Shown here piece by piece: positions 22,850-34,828 of a stretch of DNA of 64,000 nucleotides. Under the pieces are notes generated by a model. It made no database searches. It was not told where the DNA came from and saw only the letters and a program-made list of their open reading frames with translations. The position numbers and the translations under genes were made by a program. Each line of letters begins with the position of its first letter. The first letter of the stretch is position 1. Source of the DNA: Thozetella sp. PMI_491 (lineage: Eukaryota > Ascomycota > Sordariomycetes > Chaetosphaeriales > Chaetosphaeriaceae); contig MU270132.1 of assembly GCA_021432635.1 (NCBI GenBank), positions 50,584 to 114,583 of the forward strand, written 5' to 3'.

Positions 22850-24458
22850 ATGAATCTCACAATGGAGGAAACGGAGCCTGCTCCCGTCCTAACTCTGAAG
22901 AAGCGGATTGCGGCTCTCAAGATCGCCCAAAACGCTGCCAATTACCCGACACCAAAAGTGCGCCAGCCAATATTCAACCCGTCCAAAGCGAAACCGCCAC
23001 CCCCGCCGTTGCCTAAACGGACATCCAACAGCCCAGCAACGACCGAGTATGACTCTCAGTTCGTGAGCAGAGGTCCAGAAGATCGTGGCTCAACTGCCAA
23101 TGCCGCTGCCCCGGTGAAGAATAGCAGGAATGGCCCCCCGCCATCGCTACCTCCAAGACGCGCCCAGCCAGCAGCAGAGGCAGCGGCCCCGGCCCTACCA
23201 CCGCGCCGACCGTCTGCGCCTGCTGTAAGAAACTCTGTAGTCCCGTTTGGGCGTCCATCATTGCCTATCCAGTCTCCGCTGAGCTTGTCCTCTCTGCCGG
23301 GACGAAGAGCCCAAACCGAAGTCGAGGATGCACAAGGAGAAGCACCTGCGAGAGCGCCCCGGCCGCCTCGGCCAAATGACCTTCCACGTTCAGCCACGGC
23401 ACCGTCCGCTCCTCCAAAACTACCAACGAGGCCTCAATCCAACCAAGCTTACCCAGCGCAAGCAGAAACACCGCTGCCAGAAAGGCGACCTGGTTTTGGA
23501 GACGATGGATCTGATAGCCTCCTGCCCCCACTTCCAAACCGCCGCCAGCGGCAACCTGAGGCTTTAACGTCTCCACGTTCTGCACGGCAATCAAATCAAC
23601 CTCCAGGACCCGTCCAACTCTACGCAGATACTTTCGACAGTGTAGTCATACGCTCTGGAAAACCCTCATTTGTGGATTTCTACGCTCCGTTCTGCAAATG
23701 TAGGTTGATTTCCCCCTCGCCAGAAAAGAGTGCATACTAAAGATTTTGCAAGACTGTAAGGAATTGGACCCAGTGTACGAAGAACTAGCCGTCAAATATC
23801 AGGACCAATACATCACGATTGCCAAAATAGACTCGTATACCGAGAAGGCAATTGGCGATAAATACGATGTAAAAGGCTGGCCAATGCTTTACTTTTTTGA
23901 TGGTGCCGGCAGTCTCCCCATCAAATTTGAGTGGCAGCGCAATATGGAATGGTTTACAATATTCCTCGATGAGCAGCTGTCGACGCTTCCTGCGCATCTA
24001 ACAAATCAGCCATCATCCCTCGTTGTTCATCTGACTGCAAAGACGTTCGACAGCGCTATTCTTTACTCGGGCAAACCCGCATTTGTAGATTTCTACGCTC
24101 CATTCTGCAAATGTATGTTTGTCTTCACATTTGCGTTATACATTACGTTAACATGTCACCAGATTGCCGGGAATTAAGTCCCATATACAAAGAACTGGCT
24201 GAGAAATATCAAGATCGGTATATCACGATTGCTAAAATCGACTCATACACCCAAAAGGCGATTGGAGAGAGGTATGAAGTCCAGAGTTGGCCAACGCTCT
24301 ACTTTTTTGATGGGACTGGCGGCCCTCCAGTGAAATTCCAGGGGAAACGGGACATGGAATGGATGTCTAAATTCATCGAGGAGCAGATGAAGACGCTGCC
24401 GGCTGCTACACATGTAGCTCCTCCCCCAGTTCCTATGGGTTCTAGACCAATCAGTTAA
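22850..24458 (+). CDS. Proline-rich protein with two tandem thioredoxin domains
   Basis: Three exons (22850-23699, 23753-24112, 24163-24458) splice in frame to 501 residues across 53- and 50-nt introns. Residues 1-260 are low-complexity and proline-rich, with many PPPPLP/PLPxRR-type motifs of the kind bound by SH3 domains. Two thioredoxin/PDI-type domains follow (about 262-385 and 383-490). Each contains FVDFYAPFC, a CKYC active site (residues 282-285 and 402-405), then ELxPxYxELAxKYQD and WPxLYFFDG with the cis-proline. Each intron falls inside the CKYC codons at the same place. There is no signal peptide or ER-retention end, so a cytosolic role is likely. The proline-rich plus thioredoxin plan is not one I know as a named family. 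An in-frame second ATG lies at 22862. Confidence 0.9.
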
Positions 24459-25831
24459 GGTATCATGCAGTTATCTTAATAGCGATTTCATAGTTCAAAT
24501 CATGACCTCCATTGCACTGGATGGGAGAAGGAACTTCGCCGAAGCCCTAAGGATAGGCAAGGGCTAAAAAGCATTCGAATAACGCGCGCCGAGGAAAGGA
24601 GAGTAGCCGAGTCTGAGAGAACGAAAGTCCAAAGCTCAGTCGCTTACTACATAATATAGCACAAGCACCGAGCGAGCGGTCCGGGTAGCCTTGCACGGCG
24701 GGCGTGGCCCCACCATATGAATGGCCGGCTCTCTACGCCTCCCTGCACATTCCTTATCAATCCTTTTGCTGTGCGATTTGCTTGATTCATTACTTGTGCG
24801 TAAGATACCGGGCATGTTATCCTCTGTTCGAGATCGTTGTGCTTATTCGCTTGCGTCCTACCTACTGGGCAATATTATATTAAAATGTAGGAAAATTAAA
24901 AGTTAACTCTTAAGCTATGATGTCGATGCGTTCTAAATGAATTAGCTTTCGGATTGCTGGTTATTAGGCTGGTGTCAGCTTGGCACTAAGGGATAAGCGC
25001 AAAGAATCAAGACAGTGAGCCTAAGTGGATGATTAGTATTTGCTTGATGTGCTTAATCTTTCGAACGTAGTATAGTACACCTAACCGTATGTGCTCTATC
25101 TAGCTCTTTATCTAGCTCTTTATCTTTGAGCCGTTGAATATAATCCGTCTTATAAATCATCTTTAACAAATGCTTCTACAGATTTATTCTAGCTGCGGAC
25201 ATCTATTGTGTACGTAAAATCGTTCTAAATTTATCGAAGGGCAGAGGGCCGCACTGAACAGTCGAGTTGATGGAATACGTCCAACAAATGCCAACTATTT
25301 GCCATTTGATAGATGGATTTCTCTGAAACCCCATTTGTTCCTTAGATATGAATAGACCATCAACCTGAACGCGCTTATATTAAGCGAGTAGAACAATCTA
25401 GAATGTGATGAACCTCTTTTTATCAACCCTCTGACCACACTTTCATGTTTTAAACACGAATTAGTTATTTTTGGTCCTATAATACATCCACCCAAGGTCC
25501 ATAAGATTTGCTGCACGGACTCGCCGACTTGGAAGTCAAATTCTATGCTTGCTAGGAACGGATTAGTCGGGGACTAAAGGTGACGGAGATTGAAGGAAAT
25601 TTGCTACTCATCCGCGTTTAGCTCACGTCACAGAGCATGGTGATACTTGCTAGCGACGGAGCGGGGATGGTGCGTAAGCTGAGTGGAGGAGTACACAGTG
25701 CTGGGACCCGGGTTAACCTGTTCAGATCCACTGATCAGTTGCTCCAGGAAATGTGGTTCTCTTGTACGACAATACTTCTATAGACGATATAGCGATCCCG
25801 GTTTCAACGGCCGCCTCCAAGAGAATTTCCT
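24459..25831. other. Intergenic region
   Basis: No supported gene. Mixed composition to about 24720, then AT-rich. Confidence 0.45.
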
Positions 25832-26836
25832 TCATTTCAGCAAAACAGCTTCGTGCCCTGGGGTCAGCCCAAGGGTCGGTCCGCGGTACCCTGGGTCGGG
25901 CGTGGGCTGGAAGTCCACGGTCTGCATCCAGTGCCACGTGTCCCGCACCGTCTCGGCGAATGGCCGACTCACGAGGCCAGCTTCTCTTGCCTTGGTAGTA
26001 TCGAAGTTATTATACTCGGGGTGCTCCTTGGGCGGCGCCCACATCGGAAGCTCGAGTGCGAACCGTACCCCCGCGGCGACTATCTCCTCGGCATCCTTCC
26101 ATACATATTCCGCTTTCCCGCCAGTCACGGCGTTGATTGCGTCCAACAGCTCCCGCATGTTGGGGCTTCCCAGCTGGCTAAGGACGTTGTAGGGGCCGGA
26201 AAAGCCCTGCTCCACGCCCGACACCACAAAGGTCGCCAGGTCGCGGACGTCGATGAATTTGGACACTAGATCTTCCGGCCCCGGCGCTACCACCCGCCCA
26301 CCCTTCTGAAACCGGATCAGCCACCACGGCAGCCTACCGCCCGCGTTACCCAGCCGCTCGTGCGGCCCCAGGATGATGCCCGGCCGTGGCATAAAAGTCG
26401 GGACGCCCGACGCTGAGGCAGCGATCTCGCCGCGGCGCTTGTCGTACGAGTACACGCGCTTCTCGGCATTTGGTGCGTCGACGTCGTAGGAGTCCGCATC
26501 CTCCGAATACAACCGCGAAGAGTCGATCTTGTCGACGTCGTAGGCCGCGAGGGTGGAGATGTACGTGTAGTGATCGAAGCGACCTCGCAGCGCCTCCACC
26601 GCGGATGTCACCGCCTCCGACGTACGCCCCCATGTGTCGATCACGGCATCGAATGTCAGGCCGTCCAGGCCCCCGTATGCGCCAGGCGCGAGTCGATCGC
26701 CGACGATGGTTCTAGCCCCTTTCGGGGCCTCGTTAGTGCCGCGATTCAGCACCGTCACTTCATGGCCGCGCGACACGGCTTCTTCCACAATCGCGCGACC
26801 AACGAAGATCGAGCCACCGAGAACAAGGATATGCAT
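25832..26836 (-). CDS. NAD-dependent epimerase/dehydratase family protein (extended SDR), single exon
   Basis: An intact 334-residue frame starts at MHILVLGGSIFVGRA, an atypical Rossmann glycine motif GGSxFVG. It continues with a DTWGR segment, the YISTLAAY strand, a YxxxK-type segment (YSYDKRR), and RPGIILGPHE, which is typical of extended SDR reductases and isoflavone-reductase/epimerase-like enzymes. It should bind NAD(P) in the cytosol; the substrate is unknown. It has no intron and is much more GC-rich than the surrounding AT-rich DNA, and similar single-exon reductases are common in actinobacteria. Transfer is possible but unproven. The long open frames on the other strand over the same bases are a by-product of its GC-rich codons. 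Confidence 0.88.
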   Translation of the reverse strand: MHILVLGGSIFVGRAIVEEAVSRGHEVTVLNRGTNEAPKGARTIVGDRLAPGAYGGLDGLTFDAVIDTWGRTSEAVTSAVEALRGRFDHYTYISTLAAYDVDKIDSSRLYSEDADSYDVDAPNAEKRVYSYDKRRGEIAASASGVPTFMPRPGIILGPHERLGNAGGRLPWWLIRFQKGGRVVAPGPEDLVSKFIDVRDLATFVVSGVEQGFSGPYNVLSQLGSPNMRELLDAINAVTGGKAEYVWKDAEEIVAAGVRFALELPMWAPPKEHPEYNNFDTTKAREAGLVSRPFAETVRDTWHWMQTVDFQPTPDPGYRGPTLGLTPGHEAVLLK

Positions 26837-27133
26837 ATTCGTAAAAGGGTGGACGCCGAAAGCTTTCCTTTCTCTGTGTCAAGTTTCTTCGGAACTACAG
26901 GGGCAAACAATGTCCAACGATATTATTTAACCTAATCTCGGCGGCTGAACTGTAACGATCTTAAATCGGTTTCTTGGAAGAATTAGAAGTTTGAAGGAGT
27001 CGCTAGCGAGATAGCCCCTCACGCCAAATTGCGGCGTAGCTCAAGTCGTACTCTCAAGACTCATTGAAGGCCAATCGGACAGCCTGGCCTCATGTGGAGA
27101 CAGATAAACATTGGTAGCTACTATTATCTGCGT

Positions 27134-27206
27134 GTGCATGCAAATGCCACTGGTTTAGACAGGGGCATGCTCCTAGTGCATTAGTCAGTTTGCATTTTGC
27201 ATGCAC
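27134..27206. repeat. Near-perfect inverted repeat, 14-15 base arms
   Basis: GTGCATGCAAATGC (27134-27147) and GCATTTTGCATGCAC (27192-27206) are complementary apart from one extra base, with 44 bases between. The arms could form a cruciform or be the ends of a very small element. Confidence 0.6.
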
Positions 27207-27420
27207 AGTTTTACCATCACAGCCCCCTCCGATAGCCGACCCTACCTCTCAGATAGGAGCCTGATGTTAGCGAGTTACAGTTGTAGTCCAGCCGTTATTA
27301 TATCTTAAAATCGGTAATATTAACTATCATTCCGCTAATTTTAAGTGTTACCCTAACGTGAAGTTTATCTGTATTTATCCATAAATAGTCGCTACTAATC
27401 TCTGCTATTTAATATCTAGG

Positions 27421-27446
27421 GTTTTTTTTTAAAAAAAAAAAAAACC
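27421..27446. repeat. T-run/A-run palindrome
   Basis: A run of T bases is followed directly by a run of A bases, flanked by GG and CC. It is low-complexity and its exact length is prone to sequencing error. Confidence 0.6.
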
Positions 27447-28289
27447 TTTGCCTTAATATGGTTAATTGATTTACTATCCCCGATAAAAAGGATGTGCTCT
27501 GAAATAGCTATAGGCCGCTGTGGGTGTAGATAGTAAGACTAGAGCTTTTCTAACCTCGGAGGTGTGCCTGATAAGAACTCGAGCCTCGGTCGAAAATGGA
27601 AGCTCGATGAGGCATTGTGGAGCTGGACTTAAGAACAGTTTAACAAATATTTCTAGGAGCGAGAGATGTATATACAGAGCTGTCCAACTGATAGTCACCT
27701 AGAATAGATAAAATGGGTTCCTATTTTAAGCAATTTTATATCGGGAAATGTTGCGAAATTCCATCGTATGAGACCAAAATTGTACACAACTACAAGTACA
27801 AGGCTATACAAGCTATTATTGGCGCATGCATTAGGTTTCCACGAAAGAAAAGTAATTTATTGTTAGTTCAGCCGACTGAAAGATATCTTTGTCAGAATAA
27901 ACTACGGAGAGCCTGCAACACGCCTGCTAGTACAAAGCCGGAGTTTTAAAAAAAGGTTAATCAACATGATGCTGAACCACTCAATTGTGTCACAGGATAA
28001 TTTTATCAACTTTCCTCTATCAAAAAGGGTTCAAGTCTGAGACAGTTGTCTCGGTATGTCTTGGTCCCAGCATCTGAATGGAAGCAAGATAAATATCGAA
28101 TGAGGGGAGTGGAGATCGGATGAGCATGGCTCCTGATTGATTTCCGAAAAGAAACACCACCTAGTCGAATACTCTCCAGAGTATTCAAGCCAGCTAGATT
28201 TTATAAATCCATTAAACCAGTAAGCCTCAGCAGATTTGGCAAACGAGATGGAGATATACAGCACATATACTCGGGCAGTGCGTCGACTG

Positions 28290-30107
28290 CCCGACAGATT
28301 AGATACAACACCGGGATAGTACTGACTACGATTAGATTATTCTCTTTGCCTCCTTCGGATCTCTGCTGAGCAGATATGCCCTAGCAGTTATCATTTCAAC
28401 AATTGCATAGCCCTCCTTCTACAGCAGCCTTGGTCTCGAGACGGATCCGAAGGCGCCAGGCTATGGCCGCACCAATAACATCATCGCCTCCGCACAAGGC
28501 ATCTTCTTCGCTGGCGGATTCTTCGGTTCTATCTTTGTGGCTCTTGCCGGTTCTTGGCTTGGCCGGATTCGGGGGTTTCAGATTGCTTCAGCGGTTGGAC
28601 TCATAGGCAGCGGCATCCAGACTGGAGCCGTAAGCCCGGCCATGGTTGGTTCTATCCTGCCAAGTTATGGCACATATTGACTAGAAAAATAGTATATAGT
28701 CGCCCGATTTCTCGCTGGGGTAGCAGCTGGACAAACGCTCGCCTCGATGCCGATATACTTTGCCGAAGTCTCGCCCCCTCACTTCCGTGGCCTTCTGGCT
28801 GGTACCCACGGATACTTCATTAACGTAGAGTATGCTGCGGCGAATTAGGTTGGGTGAGCTACCCTTTACCACCAAATTGACAATTGTCCTTATGTAACGC
28901 AGATTCGGGTCCTATTTCTCAACAACTTCATTCGCCTGGCGCTTTCCTAATGCTGTATTACTTCTATGGTGCCTCTTTCTCATGGGTGGCACAGTCCTTA
29001 GTATGTGTACCTATTCAGTTTTCGAGTGGAATGCTAATTCGTGGGCCTTCTCCTACGCAGTACCTGAGAGCCCCCGATGGCTGGTTTCAAAAGGCCGAGA
29101 AGAGGAAGCCATAAAGATCCTTTGCCGTCTTCATCATGATGCCAACAGTTCTATGGAGAGTTTTGCCTACCGAGAACTACGGAGCATGCGCGAACAAATA
29201 GCTTACGACAAGAATGTCCAGGACACACATGGTAGATGGCAGATATTTAAACTGCCGACGTATCGTAAACGCCTTATACTAGCATGCATGATTGTTGTTG
29301 GGACCCAGAATACTGGCATCTTGGTCATCAATAACTATAACGCAGTGCTATACCAGTCCCTAGGCTTTTCAAATACCGAAGCGCTCATTGTTTCAGCCGC
29401 ATACAATACATGGGGCATGGTTGCGAACTTCATCGGAGCGACTATGTCTGATCGAGTAGGCCGGCGAAAGCTACTACGTGTGTATCCTTCCATGTTCCTA
29501 GTGCACTCACTTATCTTAAGTAGTCATTGGCTTCATTTCTTCCATAATTAGTTTCGCGGTTGCAACCAGTCTCGTTTCCAAATATAACGAGACCGCTAGC
29601 AAGACTTTTGCTGCTTTGTCTTTGGCATTCTTTTTCCTCTATGTCTTCTGGTAAGGGCCGATTAGTACAGCTATGCTTGACCATCTAACTCACAAGGCAG
29701 TTATGCATGCTTTGTTGACGTCAACTGCCGGACAGTTGCTACTGAGATCTTTCCCACCCAACTCCGCTCCCAGGGGATGGGGATAGCCATTTCCCTCTTC
29801 ATGGCTACTGATCTTTTATGGCTTCAGTTGTCGAGCACAGCCACGGCGACTATTGGATGGAGATACTATCTTGTATTTCTTTGTCTTACCTTGTTTCATG
29901 TCATCTACTACTGGTTCAAGCTTCCAGAGGTACGTACAAAGTCGCCATTCAGCTCTCTCGCTAACGCTGTGCTAGACATCAGGTCTGTCGCTTGAGGAGA
30001 TGGATAGTCTTTTCGGTGGTGTATCCATTGGCGCATTCAGCGAACAGGACCCCAAGGTTCGCCATAGCTCTAAAACTGGAGAAGGTGAAGTATCGGCGGG
30101 TGCTTAA
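28290..30107 (+). pseudogene. MFS sugar transporter, N-terminus eroded and one internal stop
   Basis: From about 28435 the protein follows a fungal hexose/lactose permease: NNIIASAQGIFFAGGFFG, ARFLAGVAAGQTL, then PESPRWLVSKGREEEA, SDRVGRRKLL, TEIFPTQLRSQGMG and PETSGLSLEEMDSLFG. Six introns with GT/AG ends restore the frame: 28645-28692, 28854-28902, 29001-29060, 29478-29520, 29651-29700 and 29940-29975. The clear internal lesion is a TAG at 28846-28848, where relatives have Trp (ANWVG), a TGG to TAG change. The first transmembrane part is degenerate: only a YNTGIV-like trace remains near 28305. A working protein would sit in the plasma membrane with 12 helices. The conserved splice sites suggest recent inactivation. 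Confidence 0.8.
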
Positions 30108-30253
30108 GTTGGATGCATGCCACCCGAAGCCCATGAATCGCGAAACGCAATCTCACATCTGGCGTTGTCGACGGCTTCTTCGAGCTAGCCGATCGCCCTC
30201 GGGTTGCCTTGGAGATGTAACAACTCTCCTTTCTGTGTAGGCACGTCGCCTCT

Positions 30254-30400
30254 CATTCTTCGGACATGGATGTCCTCCCAGCCAGAGAAGTCGAACTCGC
30301 GAAGGATCACCGCAAGCTCTTCGATACGAGCGTCGGCCGCCTCTACGATATGCTAGAGTTACGAGACCAGCAGTGTTCCCCCCCCGACTATAAGCCCTAG
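30254..30400 (+). other. Short coding-like remnant of unknown origin
   Basis: A 48-codon frame ending in TAG has amino-acid content typical of a real helical protein (PAREVELAKDHRKLFDTS), preceded by a possible 3' splice site (TGTGTAG at 30234-30240). No start and no family could be assigned. Confidence 0.25.
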
Positions 30401-31905
30401 AAGTCACTGCTTGAAACACATAACGAAGGTTCAAGGCTAAACAGGTTGCTGGGAACTTGCTAATTCAATGGCACTATAATTTCGTCCATGTAACTTATCT
30501 CATTAAAGAAAATCTAAATCTATCTAGCTTGGCGGCGTCTTTGGTGGATAGACAAAGGCCGAAGCAGTGCCCCATCGGAGAAAGTTTCGCACCAGTTGAA
30601 CTTTTCGTCCGCGCCTATGTCTCCTAGTATAGGCAAACTGTCACAACAAAACGTATACCCAGTAGCTCTCATGAAGTAAACGGTTGAAGACTCGCTTGCT
30701 TCCCATCTATACTAGGGAAGCTCGCACTCATTATATACGCGTTTCCCACGCTTGCTTGACCGCTGCTCTAGTAAACAGGGGCGTTTTCGTGGCCATCAAA
30801 GAGAGCTCGCTTAGCTGGATCCCCCTGTTCGTGGATCGGCTGCTTGCCGAGCCAGTTCACGAGCTTCCCCTGCTTCTAGCTGGTAGGGCTGGCGCTCAGC
30901 TGCGAGCCATACCCCTGCTTCCTTTGTGACACAAACCCCCAATGCGCCGAAAGCAGCCCGTGGGAAACTTTGCACCTGTAAGCTGAGCCTTCATCTTGTG
31001 TTGGGCTAGGAAGCAGGGCCTGAGTGGCCGCATCTGCCAGCGTAGCTTTAACTGTGGAAATTACTGGATGGCTGCTGTGCTTGGGGCTGCTGGGTATGAT
31101 CTCCGTTATATGATTTACCGTTGTTGTAGGAGGAAGGAGGAAGGGAGGGAAGGAGCTGTGCCCCTGTCAAACCTGCCAAGCTGCACCAACCTTGGGTCTC
31201 GGAGATTACAGTGCACAGCCTGCGCCACGTTATACACACCACTAATAACTATTCACAGCAGCGCCATCGCTCTACTGTAAAACTAGTCAATTTATTTATT
31301 GATCTCAGATGGCTTCTAAGCTCAGTCTGTCTGAATTCATCTAAGGATTAAGCATCGATTCTGTACCTAAAGGCTCGTCCTCAAGTTAGGCTAAAGAATA
31401 TCCCTTACTTATAATCCCGGACAGGTTTAATTATCCAGCGCGTACTTAGGGGGGGAGCGATATCACAACTACAGGCTTTAGCGCTTAATACTCGACCAAA
31501 AAGCTGGAAAAAAATAAGTGCAGGGGAATAGATCTTATACTTCGCTGGGTCATTCCTAGTTTCCGTGGGAATTTGTTTGCATTCTACTATGGTTTGGCCT
31601 TTCGAGCGACCCCATGCTACAAGTCGATTGTAAATTGGGTTGCATCTGGACTCAATATTGAGAGAATGTGCCGCTGCCGTTCAACTGCAAGGTTCAGGGG
31701 GTCAAGTTCATGCACGGTAAATGGGGGCGGGAGGCGAAAACTAAAGTGGAGATAGCTCCGTGTCCAGGACTGACATCGATTCCCCCAGTTTTATGTATAA
31801 CTAGTACTATTTACTGTCAGAATACTTTTCTTTTGTGCCGGTAGCAATTCTGACCTTGGCTTCTATCATTGACGTATTGGTCCCTTGTTTGAAAAGATTT
31901 TCCCC
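30401..31905. other. Intergenic region
   Basis: No supported gene; GC-mixed patch at 30680-31280 and AT-rich parts elsewhere. Confidence 0.4.
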
Positions 31906-32901
31906 ATGAGGCCCAGCGCTAGTATTTTGGGGGCAGCCCTCGCCTGTTGCGGCTTCTTCCTAGTCAGCGCCCAAGAAGACTCGACTTTCACATCAATTGC
32001 TTCGGGAATCGTCCGTCCTAGCGAAGTCTCCCAGAGCGCCTCCAGTACAGCCAGCGCTACCCCCTCAGCATGCACCCCCACGGCTGAGAATCCGATATTC
32101 AGCCAGGAAAAGCTCTACGAGCTAACAACAAATTTCTGGACGAACTTCATGTACCCTAACAACTGCGCCCAGGCCCAGGCTATCAACTCTGATCTGCTTG
32201 CCGAGAATGTTCAGGGACGCATCGACCTTACACGTACCTTTGTCGGCGCAGAGCTCAATACGGAGTACCTCTTTGGCTTGTTCTGCAACCTGCAGTCGGG
32301 GACGAGCTTCAACGTCCTCGGCTCGCCTGTCAATTTCACCTACACCCAATTTGTCGGTCAGGGGAATCTAGTCGCTAACACCGTGCTGATTTACTTCAAC
32401 CTCTCGAGCGTCGGGCTCATCTCACCCGTCAGCATCCAGAGCTACATCAACTTCGACTCGTGCGGCCGGATCTCGCAGTACGACGCCGTCTTCAAATGGA
32501 TGGACTGGCAGTTCCAAACCGTCTTTGCCGCCGCTGCGGCTCTTCTCGGCACCACCAACCTCACTCTGGTGCAGGAGGAGGTCGCTGGGCTACTAGCGAC
32601 AAATATTTGCGGGGTGGCGGACAGCTACTGCACGGGTAGCCTACAACAATACAACAGCACCGAGGAGTGCATGGGCTTCCTTACGCAACAGGTCCCTTTT
32701 GGGGAAGCTTGGCAGTTGGGGATGAATACCTTGGTTTGCCGGGATATGCACGTGAATATGGTACCGTTCCGGCCGGACGTGCACTGCGCCCATATCGGGC
32801 CGACGGGGGGAGGGTATTGTTCGAATGATCGGACCTACGCGACGTCCGTGGAGGATGTCTTTTTTAACGATGAAGAGGCGATGTTGCAGATTCCATCTTA
32901 A
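31906..32901 (+). CDS. Secreted cysteine-rich protein of unknown function
   Basis: A single intact exon of 331 residues. The ATG at 31906 gives a clear signal peptide (MRPSASILGAALACCGFFLVSA), followed by a Ser/Thr-rich linker and a compact domain with ten cysteines. The C-terminal part reads VCRDMHVNMVPFRPDVHC then HIGPTGGGYC, a pattern I recall from uncharacterised secreted ascomycete proteins. Several N-glycosylation sequons (NFT, NLS, NLT, NST) are present. Codon use is GC-rich and regular, unlike the AT-rich flanks, and there is no sign of damage. Likely extracellular or wall-associated; no enzyme motif was recognised. Confidence 0.8.
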   Translation: MRPSASILGAALACCGFFLVSAQEDSTFTSIASGIVRPSEVSQSASSTASATPSACTPTAENPIFSQEKLYELTTNFWTNFMYPNNCAQAQAINSDLLAENVQGRIDLTRTFVGAELNTEYLFGLFCNLQSGTSFNVLGSPVNFTYTQFVGQGNLVANTVLIYFNLSSVGLISPVSIQSYINFDSCGRISQYDAVFKWMDWQFQTVFAAAAALLGTTNLTLVQEEVAGLLATNICGVADSYCTGSLQQYNSTEECMGFLTQQVPFGEAWQLGMNTLVCRDMHVNMVPFRPDVHCAHIGPTGGGYCSNDRTYATSVEDVFFNDEEAMLQIPS

Positions 32902-34828
32902 GGTCCATAGTTATACGTATCACTGTCTTCCAGCTGTAGTGGATTGGCAATAGAAATCCCATTTTGTAGGTCTGATCATCATCTTATTTCCCCGTAAGCC
33001 TACTTCACCTCCAGCACACGAAACATGACCACACTCCAAATACGCAGATGATCATAAAGATTTCTTCTTCCTGGTTTACTATAAAAATTCCCTAATTTTA
33101 AAGAAAGATCCACTGCCCCTTTCTCTTTGAAGGCCTCTTGAGAGGATGAAGTATATGGATGATGCATTGACCAACTTGGCGAAGCTAAGTCGAGGGTTCT
33201 CAGTCGCCACCCACCTTGCCACCTGCAAAACAAATCACTCAACTCAGCTCTTGCCGACAAGCTTACAGTCTTGTACAACACTCATTAAAGTTGACAAAAG
33301 CCCCTATAATAGTCGTAGTAAGGTTTAGCTATATCATAGTATAAAAGCTCTAGAAAAAGGTATTGCAGTTAAGATGACTTAATCAGTGTTAGCCTTTCTC
33401 TAAGGCTAGGCTTAAGAGAATAAGAGAGCAGCGGCTATGCAAGCCTACTATCTTAGACTTTAAACTACTTCTTTATATATACTACTCTACTTACTAAATC
33501 TTATATAATATGCTTAAATATATTAGTAAACCATCCTTAAATAAAAGGTCAAGACTTTAAGATAAGGATCAGGGAAAAGAGAGCAGCAAAGCTGCTCCCT
33601 AGCTCTGATCAGGGGTATATTGAGCTGGGGGTAGTCAGTGGATTTTTCTTTTCGCCCAGCGTGGCCCTGGTACGGGAGGAACTGCATGGTGGATCCAAAC
33701 CCTGGTCTGACCAGGCCATGCCAGCTCGATTTGTATAAGTAGTTAAAGAATGCCGTCCTACCTGAGGGAGGAGGACCATCAACACAAGTCATCCATCGAT
33801 CAATCCATCCTTAACCTCATCTAGATCATTGAGAATCAAGCTTTATTCGTTTCCCTAGACAAGACCAACCACAAGACCACTCTGTACGACCATTACGGGG
33901 CTTCGCCCCGTCCCTACGTGTTTATCCTGCCCTGGTCAGAGCCCAGCACTCGTTGGATCTCGCATTGGCATGCCCTCTTCCACGTACCACTAGACTCACG
34001 CTGCTTCAACGGCCCTACCTACGAACTGGATTGCAAGATCGTGGTATTGGTTCCGCGCTGTGGCTACTAGGCTACGGAGTGTATGGTGGTGGTGTTGTGT
34101 GTGGGTTGTTCCGCACGTGCTCTGCTTCCTGCTCCCCGTTCTCAATATCTAGGGAGCTAGGGCCTCTGAGCGCCTGTAGCTCTCCTGCTTTCTATTATTT
34201 TAGTGTACATAGCTGTGCAGAGATAGATAGCTGGGCAGCTGCTGGGCCCCTAGAACTATCTGCTCGTAAAGGTCTGAATAGTTAGTCTGATCTATAGTTG
34301 GGACTAGCAGCTATAAAAATAAGTTACTATTATATCTAACCGCTTTAAAATATAAGATACTATTGTAGCTTAAAGCTTGTCTGTAGGGCCTAGCTGATTT
34401 TAAATCGTAATAAGTAATTAAACCTTATACTATAGTGTAGCGAGTAGTGTTTTTAGGCCCCTAGGAAATACTTTCCTTAACCCTTATAGAACAGGTGGAG
34501 GGGTGGGGGTATTCCTAATTAAACAGCTCGGATATAGACTCGAAATAGCTAAATCGATCTTGTTGATAGCAGAGCTAACTCCTTTGAGGCAATTAACCGT
34601 AGCTAGCCTGGCCAGTGTGGATCCTGGCTAAGCTAAAGAGGAAGGAAGCTAAGCGGCACAATGCTGACTCATAAGTACTAAGAGCGCTAAATTAGGAGAC
34701 CTTAAAGAGGGGTTTTCGACATTTCAGCATCGACAAGTCCCCGGATCTATCATCGTATGAACTTCTTTAATAGCAGTAAACAGTTTTACTCTGCCAACCA
34801 TCAAGGTGCCTACACTCCAATCGGCACC
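32902..34828. other. Intergenic region
   Basis: No supported gene. 33300-33560 and 34270-34450 are AT-rich; 33900-34240 is GC-richer but without a convincing frame. Confidence 0.45.

Larger units (their letters stand above)
26837..28289. other. AT-rich intergenic region with palindromes
   Basis: No supported gene. It contains an inverted repeat (27134-27206) and a T-run/A-run palindrome (27421-27446). Short frames are present, but none has recognisable content. Confidence 0.45.

Noticed and set aside
23013-23594. Open frames antisense to the proline-rich exon
   Set aside because: Mirror of a Pro/Arg-rich coding stretch; no independent signal.
25853-26935. Several open frames on the plus strand over the reductase gene
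   Set aside because: Antisense shadows of a GC-rich coding sequence; Arg/Pro/Ser-rich without domains.
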